From NCBI RefSeq assembly GCF_015732155.1, contig NZ_WIQK01000001.1:873501-937500 (forward strand): a DNA stretch of 64,000 nucleotides. The letters are read 5' to 3'. Source of the DNA: Pectinatus sottacetonis. GTDB lineage: Bacteria; Bacillota; Negativicutes; Selenomonadales; Selenomonadaceae. This document shows, in pieces, positions 38,565-47,252 of the stretch; the stretch's first letter is position 1, and each line of letters opens with the position of its first letter. The position numbers and the translations under genes are program-made. The notes beneath the pieces were generated by a model. That model worked only from the letters and a program-made list of their open reading frames with translations. It had not been told where the DNA came from and did not search any database.

Positions 38565-40268
38565 TTATTCAACACTAGTTTTTTGTTTAATATTTTTTTC
38601 TACTTTATGATTATCTTTTAATCCTAAAATATAAGCATAGCCTAATTGTTTAAAATTATCTTCATTTTTAAATGCTTTCAAAAAAACATTAGTTTCTGGT
38701 ATTGCTTTACTATAACCTAAGTACATACGAGTTAATATTTGCCAAAATTTGGCTTGATCATTTACGCGTAATGCACCCAATAGTTTATAAGCATATCCCC
38801 TTAATTTACCATCTTCATCAGCGTTCATTCCATTTTTGTCAACAATTGCGAAACTGCGTAATTGTTTACCTGCTGCTTTTATATTAACTATATCGTCTTG
38901 TGTAACACAATCTTGCTCCATTTTTTTCCCTCCCACTATCATTTGCTGTATTTGTAAAACATTATCTAGAAAATTCACCTGTATGTTTTCTTTCATAGAA
39001 TAGTTTAATATTTTATTCATCATGGCATATAAATCAGTTCGCCGAAAAATATTTTTTAAAACTTCTTCTTGTATATTAACATTTATTCCTGATGGTGTTT
39101 TTATAAATTTATTTCCAATATAGCCAATATATTTAAATGATCTTTCTAATAAATCCAATATATCTTTTGCAATAATATTAAAATTATATTTTCCTGTATC
39201 TTTCTTCCGTACTACTACTTGAATGTTTCTAAGCGCTTTTAATTTATTTTTTATTATGTTCTGAATAATCTTATTCCATATCTGATACCAAAGATTTCTA
39301 TCATTTTCATCTTCAGGAATTTCATTCTCAGCTTTAATACCATTATTGATCTTCTGCATTTTTCTAATATTAACATTATCATTTACAAAAAGCATATCCC
39401 GCTGCATTGGCACAAATCCTAAAGGTGCCATGCTGTAAATAAAGGCACATAATGGGCATAGCTGCGCATCAGGTTTACAATTCCAAAAAGCTGATTTCTT
39501 TCTACTCATATCATCAGCTGAATCATTAAGAAAAGATATATCAATTGGTTTAGACATCACTGCATCGCAAACAATACAGTACCTGCTGCTTTTCCTTTCT
39601 TTAGGCGGTTTTTGCAAATATTTTATTACTGGTTCAATAAAGTCACTGTAATAAATTTTCTTAATATCTTTTTTAGCATTTTTGGTGTTCAGGAAAGATT
39701 TACCCGACCAAATAGAATTTATGCGTGAATACATAATATCTTTCATTAGAAAAGTTTCACGGCAATTATTATCTTGCAATTTTTTTTGCAGTTTTAATAA
39801 AGATTGATATTTTTCATTATAATCTTTAATTGCTTTAATATTTTTGCATTCTGCTTTTAAATCTAAATCAATATGTTTATTTTTTAATATGTCACAAGCT
39901 GTTATATAACTGCTTCTTGTTAAACCAGCAACATCAAGTAACTTCTTATATTCCTCATCCAACTTCTTTTTTATACTTTTATCTTCAGCTTCAGCATATT
40001 TATCAGTAAGCATTTTTATTTTTTCGGTATTTTTTCCCAATAGCCTTGTATAAGCACTAGAACCACCAAATTTTTCTATGCATGTATCAATATAAGCTTG
40101 TGCTAAATCTGTATTTAGAAAAAATTCTTTTTTTACTTTAAATTCATTGCCTTTGACTATATAATCATCATTTTCAACCGCCTGAACATTTTCCAATAAA
40201 TTAATAAAACCAACAATTCCGGCGTTGTATAAAAAATCACTACTATAGAAACTTATATATTCATCCAC
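38565..40268 (-). CDS. cas8b: Cas8b/Cst1, type I-B Cascade large subunit
   Basis: About 567 residues. It contains the CxxC..CxxC zinc motif that defines Cst1: YCIVCDAVMS, then AQLCPLCAFIYSMAPLGF. The family's role is PAM recognition and recruitment of Cas3. The start is a GTG at 40268 (MDEYISFYSSDFLYNAG), because AAAGGGGGG lies 6 nt upstream. An ATG 16 codons earlier has no ribosome site. It is 16 bp after cas6 and overlaps cas7's leader codons. Confidence 0.94.
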   Translation of the reverse strand: MDEYISFYSSDFLYNAGIVGFINLLENVQAVENDDYIVKGNEFKVKKEFFLNTDLAQAYIDTCIEKFGGSSAYTRLLGKNTEKIKMLTDKYAEAEDKSIKKKLDEEYKKLLDVAGLTRSSYITACDILKNKHIDLDLKAECKNIKAIKDYNEKYQSLLKLQKKLQDNNCRETFLMKDIMYSRINSIWSGKSFLNTKNAKKDIKKIYYSDFIEPVIKYLQKPPKERKSSRYCIVCDAVMSKPIDISFLNDSADDMSRKKSAFWNCKPDAQLCPLCAFIYSMAPLGFVPMQRDMLFVNDNVNIRKMQKINNGIKAENEIPEDENDRNLWYQIWNKIIQNIIKNKLKALRNIQVVVRKKDTGKYNFNIIAKDILDLLERSFKYIGYIGNKFIKTPSGINVNIQEEVLKNIFRRTDLYAMMNKILNYSMKENIQVNFLDNVLQIQQMIVGGKKMEQDCVTQDDIVNIKAAGKQLRSFAIVDKNGMNADEDGKLRGYAYKLLGALRVNDQAKFWQILTRMYLGYSKAIPETNVFLKAFKNEDNFKQLGYAYILGLKDNHKVEKNIKQKTSVE

Positions 40269-40284
40269 TAAAGTCCCCCCTTTC

Positions 40285-41007
40285 TTAATAAATTTTTTCA
40301 AACAAGCCAAAACCAATGGAACGATTCGCTCCCATGCCTGCTCTATAAAGTATATTTAATAGTTCAGGCTGCCCTTGCATTTGCAGAATTCCAATAGTTC
40401 CGTCACAAGTATGTTTAAAAGTTTTCACTACACATTTTCTGGCCTGTACTGGTTTAATTGTAAAACCAGTTAATAAAGATGTATTTAATCCCATCATTTC
40501 AATCTGTGCCGTTATTGTTTTCCTAGCCTGCTCCATAAAATCATCATCATCATATTTTACATAACGATTAGTATTATTTTCTTTATTATGGATGCGTACT
40601 ATAAATGGTGACAGCATTTTTATAATTAGCTGCGGTTGAGTTATTTTATGTTCCGGTAAAATAACTATTTTTTCTAAAGTCATAGCATTATCATCTTTTA
40701 ATTCAAAAATTTTCTTCTTACGTTCTAAAAAAGCATTATAGAAAATTATGGCATCACGTTCATCGGCCGCTGACCAGTTAAGCTCAATCTTATCTCCTGC
40801 TAAAATTATCTTATCTGTTTCAAATTTAGGTCGTGGTATTCTTACAGAAAAAGCATAACTTTTTATTTGTGCTCCATTATCATAATATAAATCAAAAAAT
40901 CTTTTATCATAATTTCCTAATGCACTTTTCATAAAAGAAACACAGGCAGCCCTGTAATCTATAGGTAGCTGTGGCTTTTTTAAACAAAATTTTAATTGTA
41001 TTCGCAT
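40285..41007 (-). CDS. cas6: Cas6 crRNA-processing endoribonuclease
   Basis: A 240-residue RAMP protein that cuts pre-crRNA at the repeat, leaving an 8-nt 5' handle. The C-terminal glycine-rich loop is GMGANRSIGFGLFE. The N-terminal region starts MRIQLKFCLKKPQLPIDYR. It is the first gene of the operon, with AAGGAGGTG 5 nt before the ATG. It may also serve the type III-A complex at the left edge, since no other cas6 is visible. Confidence 0.94.
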   Translation of the reverse strand: MRIQLKFCLKKPQLPIDYRAACVSFMKSALGNYDKRFFDLYYDNGAQIKSYAFSVRIPRPKFETDKIILAGDKIELNWSAADERDAIIFYNAFLERKKKIFELKDDNAMTLEKIVILPEHKITQPQLIIKMLSPFIVRIHNKENNTNRYVKYDDDDFMEQARKTITAQIEMMGLNTSLLTGFTIKPVQARKCVVKTFKHTCDGTIGILQMQGQPELLNILYRAGMGANRSIGFGLFEKIY

Positions 41008-41030
41008 ATTTTCACCTCCTTAATATTAAT

Positions 41031-41059
41031 TTGTTTTCTTAACATTTAATTGATACAAT
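41031..41059 (+). promoter_or_regulatory. Promoter of a putative small plus-strand RNA
   Basis: The -35 is TTGTTT (41031-41036), the spacer is 17 nt and the -10 is TACAAT (41054-41059). A start near 41066 is followed within 10-35 nt by two terminators, so only a tiny RNA could result. It lies in the cas6 5' leader, reading away from cas6. Confidence 0.45.
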
Positions 41060-41074
41060 AATATTAGATAGTTA

Positions 41075-41101
41075 GCAGCAGCAAATGCTGCTGCCCTTTT
41101 T
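41075..41101 (+). terminator. First plus-strand terminator upstream of cas6
   Basis: GCAGCAGCA pairs with TGCTGCTGC, followed by CC and T5. Confidence 0.65.
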
Positions 41102-41102
41102 C

Positions 41103-41142
41103 ATAACTGCTATGGTCTGGATACCATAGCAGTTATTTTTTA
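41103..41142 (+). terminator. Second plus-strand terminator, overlapping the peptide stop
   Basis: ATAACTGCTATGG and CCATAGCAGTTAT form a 13-bp perfect stem followed by T6. On the minus strand the same stem begins at the stop codon of the 20-aa peptide but lacks a T tail. Confidence 0.8.
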
Positions 41143-41195
41143 ATAATTATTAACAGTATAATGAATAAAAATATAAAAACATTATAATTTATCAC
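41133..41195 (-). CDS. 20-aa hydrophobic peptide, candidate CRISPR-associated toxin
   Basis: The frame starts with GTG, with AAGGAG 9 nt upstream, and encodes MINYNVFIF..LLIIIKK: one hydrophobic membrane segment with a dilysine end. The promoter is near-consensus, the leader is only about 18 nt, and a hairpin begins at the stop codon. Such compact units are typical of toxin genes. An ATG two bases earlier is followed at once by TGA, giving an overlapping start-stop. It lies between cas6 and a solitary degenerate repeat. No homologue was recognised, and coding is inferred from signals only. Confidence 0.5.
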   Translation of the reverse strand: MINYNVFIFLFIILLIIIKK

Positions 41196-41219
41196 ATTAT
41201 TCAGCTCCTTTTATAGATA

Positions 41220-41247
41220 ATTATAACGCCTTTGATGTTTTTGTTAA
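41220..41247 (-). promoter_or_regulatory. Promoter of the 20-aa peptide
   Basis: On the minus strand the -35 is TTAACA (41242-41247), the spacer is 16 nt and the -10 is TATAAT (41220-41225). The 8 bases TAACAAAA at 41239-41246 equal positions 2-9 of the spacer-like sequence that follows the solitary repeat at 41555. Confidence 0.65.
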
Positions 41248-41554
41248 TATCAATTATATAATTATAATATCATTGGTAAAATATTATACAGGAATAACCT
41301 GCTTTACATACTGCACTATTCTTAATATGTTATTATATTTAATAAGTATAATATCATTTTTACATTATATTCTACAAAATTAATATATATATTTATTATA
41401 CAATCTATTTATAAGTTTGTAAATGAATTATATTATTTATCGCACAACAACGGTATAATTAAAAAATACTTAATAGTTAGTTATACTTATTTTAGAGAAC
41501 TGTTATAATTTTATAACCATTAAGATAATAAAAACAAATATGATATTTTGTTAG

Positions 41555-41584
41555 CACCTCATTACATGCTGCTAGATTCAAAAC
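41555..41584 (-). CRISPR. Solitary 3'-degenerate repeat with its own leader
   Basis: The first 25 nt in crRNA direction match the array repeat exactly. The last five are AGGTG instead of TAAAT. A conserved leader lies directly upstream (41585-41765), so the unit should be transcribed leftward. No second repeat was recognised downstream. It could be an array that lost its spacers, or a mini-CRISPR guide such as CreA. The next 36 nt begin CTAACAAAATATC. Confidence 0.8.
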
Positions 41585-41765
41585 AAAATAAAAATTTTTC
41601 TTATATACTCAATACTTATAAGCTCTATTTCGTCAATCCCCTGATTTTGTAAAGAAATTATTAAAAAATTATTCTATACTTTTATTATATTCTTTATTAT
41701 CATGTCTTTAACCTTCTGTCGTACCCACCATGTTTTTGCATTATTACCGATCGACAGAAAATATA
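41585..41765 (-). promoter_or_regulatory. Leader of the solitary repeat
   Basis: It is nearly identical to the leaders of arrays 1 and 2, including the minus-strand TATAAT with TTAAAG and the GATCGAC segment. The repeat-proximal end is slightly changed (AAATAAAAATTTTT instead of GGAACAAAAATTTTT). Confidence 0.75.
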
Positions 41766-41791
41766 ATTGTTCTCAGTATTCTTGTTTTCTA

Positions 41792-42200
41792 TGGTCCTTT
41801 TGTCCGCCCTTAAAAGGGCGGGGAACCGCTTCAGCGGTGGTGGGTTGCATTCCAACCCTCTAACTTTAGGATAAGTACAATACAGGCTACTGAACACATT
41901 TTTACAACGAGGTTTTCAGCTATTATCGTTTATTTAGATAAAGCAATGAAATATAAATTATAAATATATGAAATAGTTACTAATTCTCACTAAGAAAAAT
42001 AACAGATCAACCTTATTTTTTAATACATCACAGGTTATATATTATCTATTGTTATAGCACCATCATAGCCAAACCATGAATATTTTAGTATTGTCAATAT
42101 CGTAATATAACAAGGTACTGATTTTCGTTTGTTCTATCTATACAACCCACCACCATGCTGCGCATGGTCCCCCGCCCTTCTAAGGGCGGACAGAAAACCA
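41792..42200. mobile_element. ~409 bp inverted-repeat element, copy B
   Basis: It has the same structure as copy A, with an intact GAACCGCTTCAGCGGT hairpin at the left end. The first palindrome reads CCGCCCTTAAAAGGGCGG. It lies between the solitary-repeat leader and the trailer end of array 2. No reading frame with coding character was found inside. Confidence 0.6.
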
Positions 42201-42261
42201 CACCTATTTTATCTTAATAATTATGAATTTATAACAGTTTTTATTATTATTTGAATATTAG

Positions 42262-44641
42262 ATTTACATTACATGCTGCTAGATTCAAAACGCTGTAGTG
42301 CCGGCACGTAATGCTACTTGGTAAAGCATTTACATTACATGCTGCTAGATTCAAAACGCCAGACACACAATGGTTTGTCAGACAGATTGACGATGGCAAG
42401 TTAGTCTATGTAAACAAAGAAAAAGCATTTCATGGTACAGGCCATCAGGGGAGACTACCCCTGTGGGATCATGCACTCAGAAATGCTTTATCTGATTTCA
42501 GTATAAAGACAGAAGATGATCTTGTCAAGGAAAAATCAGCACAGCCGACCAGATATTCTGTACAGCCGGACGAGATTGAAAAACAGGATAAATCTTTCGT
42601 TGAACGCATGAATGAGAAGCTTGCTGCTAAGCTTGAAAAAGGCAATCCGCAGATAAAAGTAAATAATCAGCAAGCTGATACCTCCTTTGGCCCATTTACA
42701 TTACATGCTGCTAGATTCAAAACACTGATGCTAAAAGTAAATATCGTTCCGAACATCCGGATTTACATTACATGCTGCTAGATTCAAAACTCGCCCATTG
42801 ACGATAATTTTTCTTTTCTGGATTTAATTTACATTACATGCTGCTAGATTCAAAACTGGTTTTCTAAATAGAAAAATTAATATCCATGATAAAATTTACA
42901 TTACATGCTGCTAGATTCAAAACGAGGTTAATCAGGAATTTGATAAGCTAATAAAAAGATTTACATTACATGCTGCTAGATTCAAAACGAATGAAAATTG
43001 AATTTAAAGGAAAAACTTATTCGGATTTACATTACATGCTGCTAGATTCAAAACGAAACTGATCCTGAAGGATATCGGGTATACGCTCTATTTACATTAC
43101 ATGCTGCTAGATTCAAAACCTTGAATATTTGGTTGAAGCTTCATTCCATTTAGAAAAATTTACATTACATGCTGCTAGATTCAAAACTTCCTCCTAGATT
43201 TAGACTTTTCTATATTTTACATAATTTACATTACATGCTGCTAGATTCAAAACTTTAACATATATAATGTAGTAGCTAACCAACTGATTAATTTACATTA
43301 CATGCTGCTAGATTCAAAACTTACCGAGATACGTGAAAATATGGCCGATTACATTAATTTACATTACATGCTGCTAGATTCAAAACCCCAACCTACCCAT
43401 TATTTCAATCGGCGTAAATGAATTTACATTACATGCTGCTAGATTCAAAACGCTAATTATGCAAATGCCATATCTCCAAATAGCCTAATTTACATTACAT
43501 GCTGCTAGATTCAAAACATATCTTCAAGTTCTTTTAATCTTAACATCTTTTCTATTTACATTACATGCTGCTAGATTCAAAACCCGCAAAAGATCGGCTA
43601 TTCATTATTGCCCTGAATGATTTACATTACATGCTGCTAGATTCAAAACTATGAGGTAATGTTCCACCTAAGCTATGAGAATCAAATTTACATTACATGC
43701 TGCTAGATTCAAAACATTTCGTAGGCAATTAACATACAAAACACAATGGTAATTTACATTACATGCTGCTAGATTCAAAACACAAAAATTTGCGGACAAT
43801 ATAATTGATTATGGCAAATTTACATTACATGCTGCTAGATTCAAAACTGAATATGAACCAACCGGAATACCTTGCCCGTATTGATTTACATTACATGCTG
43901 CTAGATTCAAAACTTTAATAGATCGCGGCCATATACAAAAAACAAAAGAATTTACATTACATGCTGCTAGATTCAAAACTTGTAAAGGGCCGTAACGCTG
44001 CTTATCTTGATTTATATTTACATTACATGCTGCTAGATTCAAAACCTAAAACAACTTGCCGAATCTGCCCGCGAAGAAATAATTTACATTACATGCTGCT
44101 AGATTCAAAACACATTTTTATCACCTCAACTATGAAACTGTTACTGTATTTACATTACATGCTGCTAGATTCAAAACTAAGCGGCTCAATTTTCGTGGAC
44201 ATAGATTGTTTTATATTTACATTACATGCTGCTAGATTCAAAACTTAAAAAACAGGATATTGTCAAGCAGAATGGGGATATATTTACATTACATGCTGCT
44301 AGATTCAAAACATAAATACTATCTCCATTTTTGCAATGAATTTCAATATTTACATTACATGCTGCTAGATTCAAAACACGGTTGAAATATCGTTATCTTG
44401 ATTTACGCCGCCCGTATTTACATTACATGCTGCTAGATTCAAAACTTGTATTATTTTTTATACGTATTAGTCTGTAAAATATTTACATTACATGCTGCTA
44501 GATTCAAAACATTTATCAGATGACTGTTGTTAAACCACTTGAAAATATTTACATTACATGCTGCTAGATTCAAAACGTCTGATAAGCAGCATTAAGTCCA
44601 GCTAAAACATCATTTACATTACATGCTGCTAGATTCAAAAC
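42262..44641 (-). CRISPR. Type I-B CRISPR array 2 (32 repeats, 31 spacers, one of 336 nt)
   Basis: It has the same 30-nt repeat as array 1, with all 32 copies apparently identical. Thirty spacers are 35-38 nt. The second from the trailer end (42358-42693) is 336 nt. The leader is on the right (44642), so the newest spacers lie near 44.6 kb. No spacer was seen to repeat between or within arrays by eye, and none obviously matches the window. Even the trailer-end repeat is intact, unlike array 1. Confidence 0.98.
42358..42693 (+). pseudogene. 336-nt giant spacer carrying an internal fragment of a foreign coding sequence
   Basis: It is flanked by perfect repeats on both sides. The whole 336 nt (112 codons exactly) is open on the plus strand and reads like real protein: it begins PDTQWFVRQIDDGKLVYVNK, contains HQGRLPLWDHALRNAL, and ends NNQQADTSFGP. 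Base composition is visibly less AT-rich than the surroundings. It resembles polyvalent phage or plasmid proteins, but this is a low-confidence impression. It has no start or stop of its own, so it is a captured or inserted piece, not a gene. Confidence 0.75.
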
Positions 44642-44823
44642 GGGAACAAAAATTTTTCTTATATACTCAATACTTATAAGCTCTATTTTGTCGATCCCCT
44701 GATTTTGCAAAGAAATTATTAAAAAATTACTTTATACTTTTATTATATTCTTTATTATCATGTCTTTAACCTTCTGTCGTACCCACCATGTTTTTGCATT
44801 ATTACCGATCGACAGAAAATATA
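44642..44823 (-). promoter_or_regulatory. Leader of array 2
   Basis: It is nearly identical to leader 1 over about 180 bp, including the AAAAATTTTTGTTCCC end next to the first repeat and the TATAAT box. Strict conservation suggests both arrays remain active for acquisition. Confidence 0.8.
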
Positions 44824-44849
44824 ATTGTTCTCAGTATTCTTGTTTTCTA

Positions 44850-45258
44850 TGGTCCTTTTGTCCGCCCTTAGAAGGGCGGGGAACCGCTTCAGCGGTGGTG
44901 GGTTGCATTCCGCCCTCTAACTTTAGGATAAGTGCAATACAGACTACTGAACACATTTTTTACAACGAGGTTTTCAATTATTATCGTTTATTTAGATAAA
45001 GCAACGAAATATAAATTATAAATATATGAAATGATTACTAATTCTCACTAAGAAAAATAACAGATCAACCTTATTTCTTAATATATCACAGGTTATATAT
45101 TATCTATTGTTATAGCACCGTCATAGCAAAACCATGAATATTTTAGTATTGTCAATATCGTAATATAACAAGGTACTGATTTTCGTTTGTTCTATCTATG
45201 CAACCCACCACCATGCTGCGCATGGTCCCCCGCCCTTCTAAGGGCGGACAAAAAACCA
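44850..45258. mobile_element. ~409 bp inverted-repeat element, copy C
   Basis: It has the same inverted termini and interior as copies A and B, with few substitutions. It is followed by the module end TTGAATATTAG and a damaged repeat. It has no coding content. Confidence 0.6.
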
Positions 45259-45319
45259 CACCTATTTTATCTTAATAATTATGAAATTATAACAATTTTT
45301 ATTGTGCTTTGAATATTAG

Positions 45320-45346
45320 ATTTACATTACATGCTAGATTCAAAAC
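45320..45346 (-). CRISPR. Damaged trailer repeat of a lost third array
   Basis: The array repeat with a 3-nt deletion (CATGCTAGATT instead of CATGCTGCTAGATT). It stands at the end of flank module C exactly where array 1 and array 2 begin after modules A and B. No spacers or further repeats follow. A short tandem repeat (TTGGGTGCAATC twice) lies just beyond, at about 45353-45377. The rest up to 45533 shows no gene. Confidence 0.75.
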
Positions 45347-45533
45347 AAATTTTTGGGTGCAATCTTGGGTGCAATCTATTGAAAGACACAACAGCTCACA
45401 GATGCATTTTCCAGCTAATAATCTCTTAAACTTAAATATACCGATGAGCATGATTTAATCAAGCTGAAAAATGCTAAATTATAAACTAATAATTTTCAAT
45501 ATAATAATTAGTATCCAAACTTCTTCTAAAAAA

Positions 45534-45560
45534 AATCAGCTTTAATAATCAAAGCTGATT
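45534..45560 (-). terminator. Terminator after queH
   Basis: AATCAGCTTT and AAAGCTGATT form a stem flanked by A and T runs on both sides, so it can work in both directions. It lies directly after the queH stop. Confidence 0.8.
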
Positions 45561-45563
45561 TTT

Positions 45564-46172
45564 TTAGAAAACTATTTCTTCTCTTAATTTTTTCATTTTC
45601 TTTTTGTGCTGTTTTTTCCATCTATTGCTATAACGTTCTTCCTCGCTAAAGATACAGCCGCAATATGGTTGGCGGTAAAGCTCAAGTTCCTTACAGATTT
45701 CCACGCCTTGATTCCAGCCAATGCGAAAATCTTCATAATAAAAAGCTATTCCCACTGTTTTAGCAATTTTTTCAGCCACATCTTTCATCGTATCATGTAA
45801 CTGATAGGGACTAACAAACAACGTGGACGTAAAAGCATCAAACCCATTTTCTTTGGCATATACAGCTGCCTGATGCAGCCGCCATGCATAACACATACGA
45901 CAGCGCGGTTTTTCTGTAAGGGTTTCTTCTCTTTTTTCGGCTGTTAATGCTCTTTGGAGAAAAGTACGCAAATCATAATTTTTATCAACATCAATTGGCA
46001 TATCTACTTTTTCAGCAAATTCCACTGCTGTGTCAAGTCGATGTTTAAATTCTTTATATGGATGGATATTGGGATTAAAAAAATATCCTTTTACTTCATG
46101 ACCATCAGCCCGCAATTTTTTTACTGGATAGCAGGCACATGGCCCGCAGCACATATGCAGTAATAATTTCAT
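45564..46172 (-). CDS. queH: Epoxyqueuosine reductase QueH
   Basis: It performs the last step of tRNA queuosine synthesis, reducing epoxyqueuosine. It has 202 residues. The family cysteine sites are visible: HMCCGPCACYP at the N-terminus, RCRMCYAWRL in the middle and YCGCIFSEEERY near the end. FNPNIHPYKEFKHR is another QueH mark. It is the cobalamin-independent alternative to QueG. It lies 24 bp after ruvB on the same strand. Confidence 0.94.
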   Translation of the reverse strand: MKLLLHMCCGPCACYPVKKLRADGHEVKGYFFNPNIHPYKEFKHRLDTAVEFAEKVDMPIDVDKNYDLRTFLQRALTAEKREETLTEKPRCRMCYAWRLHQAAVYAKENGFDAFTSTLFVSPYQLHDTMKDVAEKIAKTVGIAFYYEDFRIGWNQGVEICKELELYRQPYCGCIFSEEERYSNRWKKQHKKKMKKLREEIVF

Positions 46173-46196
46173 ATTATTCCTCTCATCATTTAAAAA

Positions 46197-47210
46197 CTAA
46201 AACTTATTATCAGGAACAGGCAGGTTCATATGTTTATAGCCCAAAGCGGTTACAACACGACCGCGTGGTGTTCGATTGATAAGTCCTAGCTGTAGCAGAT
46301 ATGGTTCATAAACATCTTCAATAGTATCACGTTCTTCACTAATCGCTGCCGCCAAAGTTTCTACTCCGACCGGCCCGCCACCAAATTTTTCAATCATCGT
46401 AATCAGCATTCTTCTATCTATGTTATCAAGCCCGGCTTTATCTACTTCCAGCATGGCTAAAGATTTATCGGCTATACTGGAAGTAATGATACCACTGCCT
46501 TTAATCTGGGCAAAATCACGCACTCGTTTCAGCAATCGGTTAGCAACACGTGGTGTTCCGCGCGACCTTCGGGCAATTTCCATTGCACCCCTGTCTTCAA
46601 TAGCTATATTAAGAATCTCTGCTGACCGTTTAATAATGTAAACCAATGCTTCTGGTTCATAGTATTCCAACCGCGAAATAACACCAAATCTATCTCGCAA
46701 CGGTGAAGCTAAAGCCCCTATACGGGTTGTTGCTCCGATTAATGTAAAAGGGGCAATATCAAGGCGTATTGAACGGGCTGAAGGGCCCTTGCCAATTATT
46801 ATGTCCAAAGCAAAATCTTCCATTGCCGAATATAAAACTTCTTCAACGCTGTGTGATAATCTATGGATTTCATCAATAAATAATACATCTTTATCAGTAA
46901 GATTCGTCAGAATGGCTGCTAAATCACCAGATCTTTCAATAGCTGGCCCTGATGTAACACGAAAGTTAACACCTAATTCATTAGCTATTATTGAAGCTAG
47001 TGTTGTCTTACCTAATCCTGGTGGCCCGTATAAAAGTACATGATCCAAAGCTTCATTTCTGGAAACTGCTGCTTTTATAAAAATTTCCAGATTTTCTTTT
47101 ACTCTATCCTGTCCAATATATTCACTAAAATGTTTAGGACGCAGGCTGTATTGCCATGTATCTGTATCATTTTCAGTGCCCGCAATGATACGATCTTCAT
47201 TTTTTTCCAT
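46197..47210 (-). CDS. ruvB: Holliday junction branch-migration helicase RuvB
   Basis: A AAA+ motor that drives branch migration with RuvA. It has [19 protein letters not shown], Walker [15 protein letters not shown], Walker [11 protein letters not shown], the sensor region [11 protein letters not shown], and a C-terminal winged helix with [15 protein letters not shown]. The start at 47210 (MEKNEDRII) has AGGAGG upstream. It has 337 residues. The ruvA and ruvC genes are not in the window. Confidence 0.97.
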   Translation of the reverse strand: MEKNEDRIIAGTENDTDTWQYSLRPKHFSEYIGQDRVKENLEIFIKAAVSRNEALDHVLLYGPPGLGKTTLASIIANELGVNFRVTSGPAIERSGDLAAILTNLTDKDVLFIDEIHRLSHSVEEVLYSAMEDFALDIIIGKGPSARSIRLDIAPFTLIGATTRIGALASPLRDRFGVISRLEYYEPEALVYIIKRSAEILNIAIEDRGAMEIARRSRGTPRVANRLLKRVRDFAQIKGSGIITSSIADKSLAMLEVDKAGLDNIDRRMLITMIEKFGGGPVGVETLAAAISEERDTIEDVYEPYLLQLGLINRTPRGRVVTALGYKHMNLPVPDNKF

Positions 47211-47252
47211 ACCATCCTCCTGATGCAAATATCATTACAATAATTATTTTCC

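Larger units (their letters stand above)
41066..41142 (+). ncRNA. Putative ~35-77 nt RNA convergent with the 20-aa peptide gene
   Basis: It would run from the promoter above to the terminator at 41101 or read through to 41142. In the longer form its 3' hairpin overlaps the last codons and stop of the peptide gene on the other strand. This is the convergent arrangement seen in par/Fst-type type I toxin-antitoxin loci. No expression evidence exists here. Confidence 0.35.
41008..41554. other. Regulatory island between cas6 and the orphan repeat unit
   Basis: In about 550 bp this holds, from left to right: a plus-strand promoter (41031-41059), two plus-strand terminators (41075-41142), a leftward 20-aa hydrophobic reading frame (41133-41195) with its own promoter (41220-41247), an AT-rich stretch with no further gene, and a GTTATAA palindrome (41505-41520). 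A convincing promoter for cas6 itself was not found. Confidence 0.6.

Noticed and set aside
42311..42781. A 156-codon rightward gene in array 2
   Set aside because: It starts inside a normal spacer and runs through three repeats. Only the 112 codons of the giant spacer look like real protein, and they lack a start, stop and ribosome site of their own.
43809..44248. Reading frames on both strands in array 2 (LNLAACNVN and FTLHAARFKT motifs)
   Set aside because: Same reason: these are repeat translations in two frames, not genes.
44760..44999. Rightward 79-codon frame across leader 2 and the inverted-repeat element; similar leftward frame at 41700-41897
   Set aside because: Both lie over conserved non-coding leader and hairpin sequence, have no ribosome site, and their composition is that of palindromic DNA.
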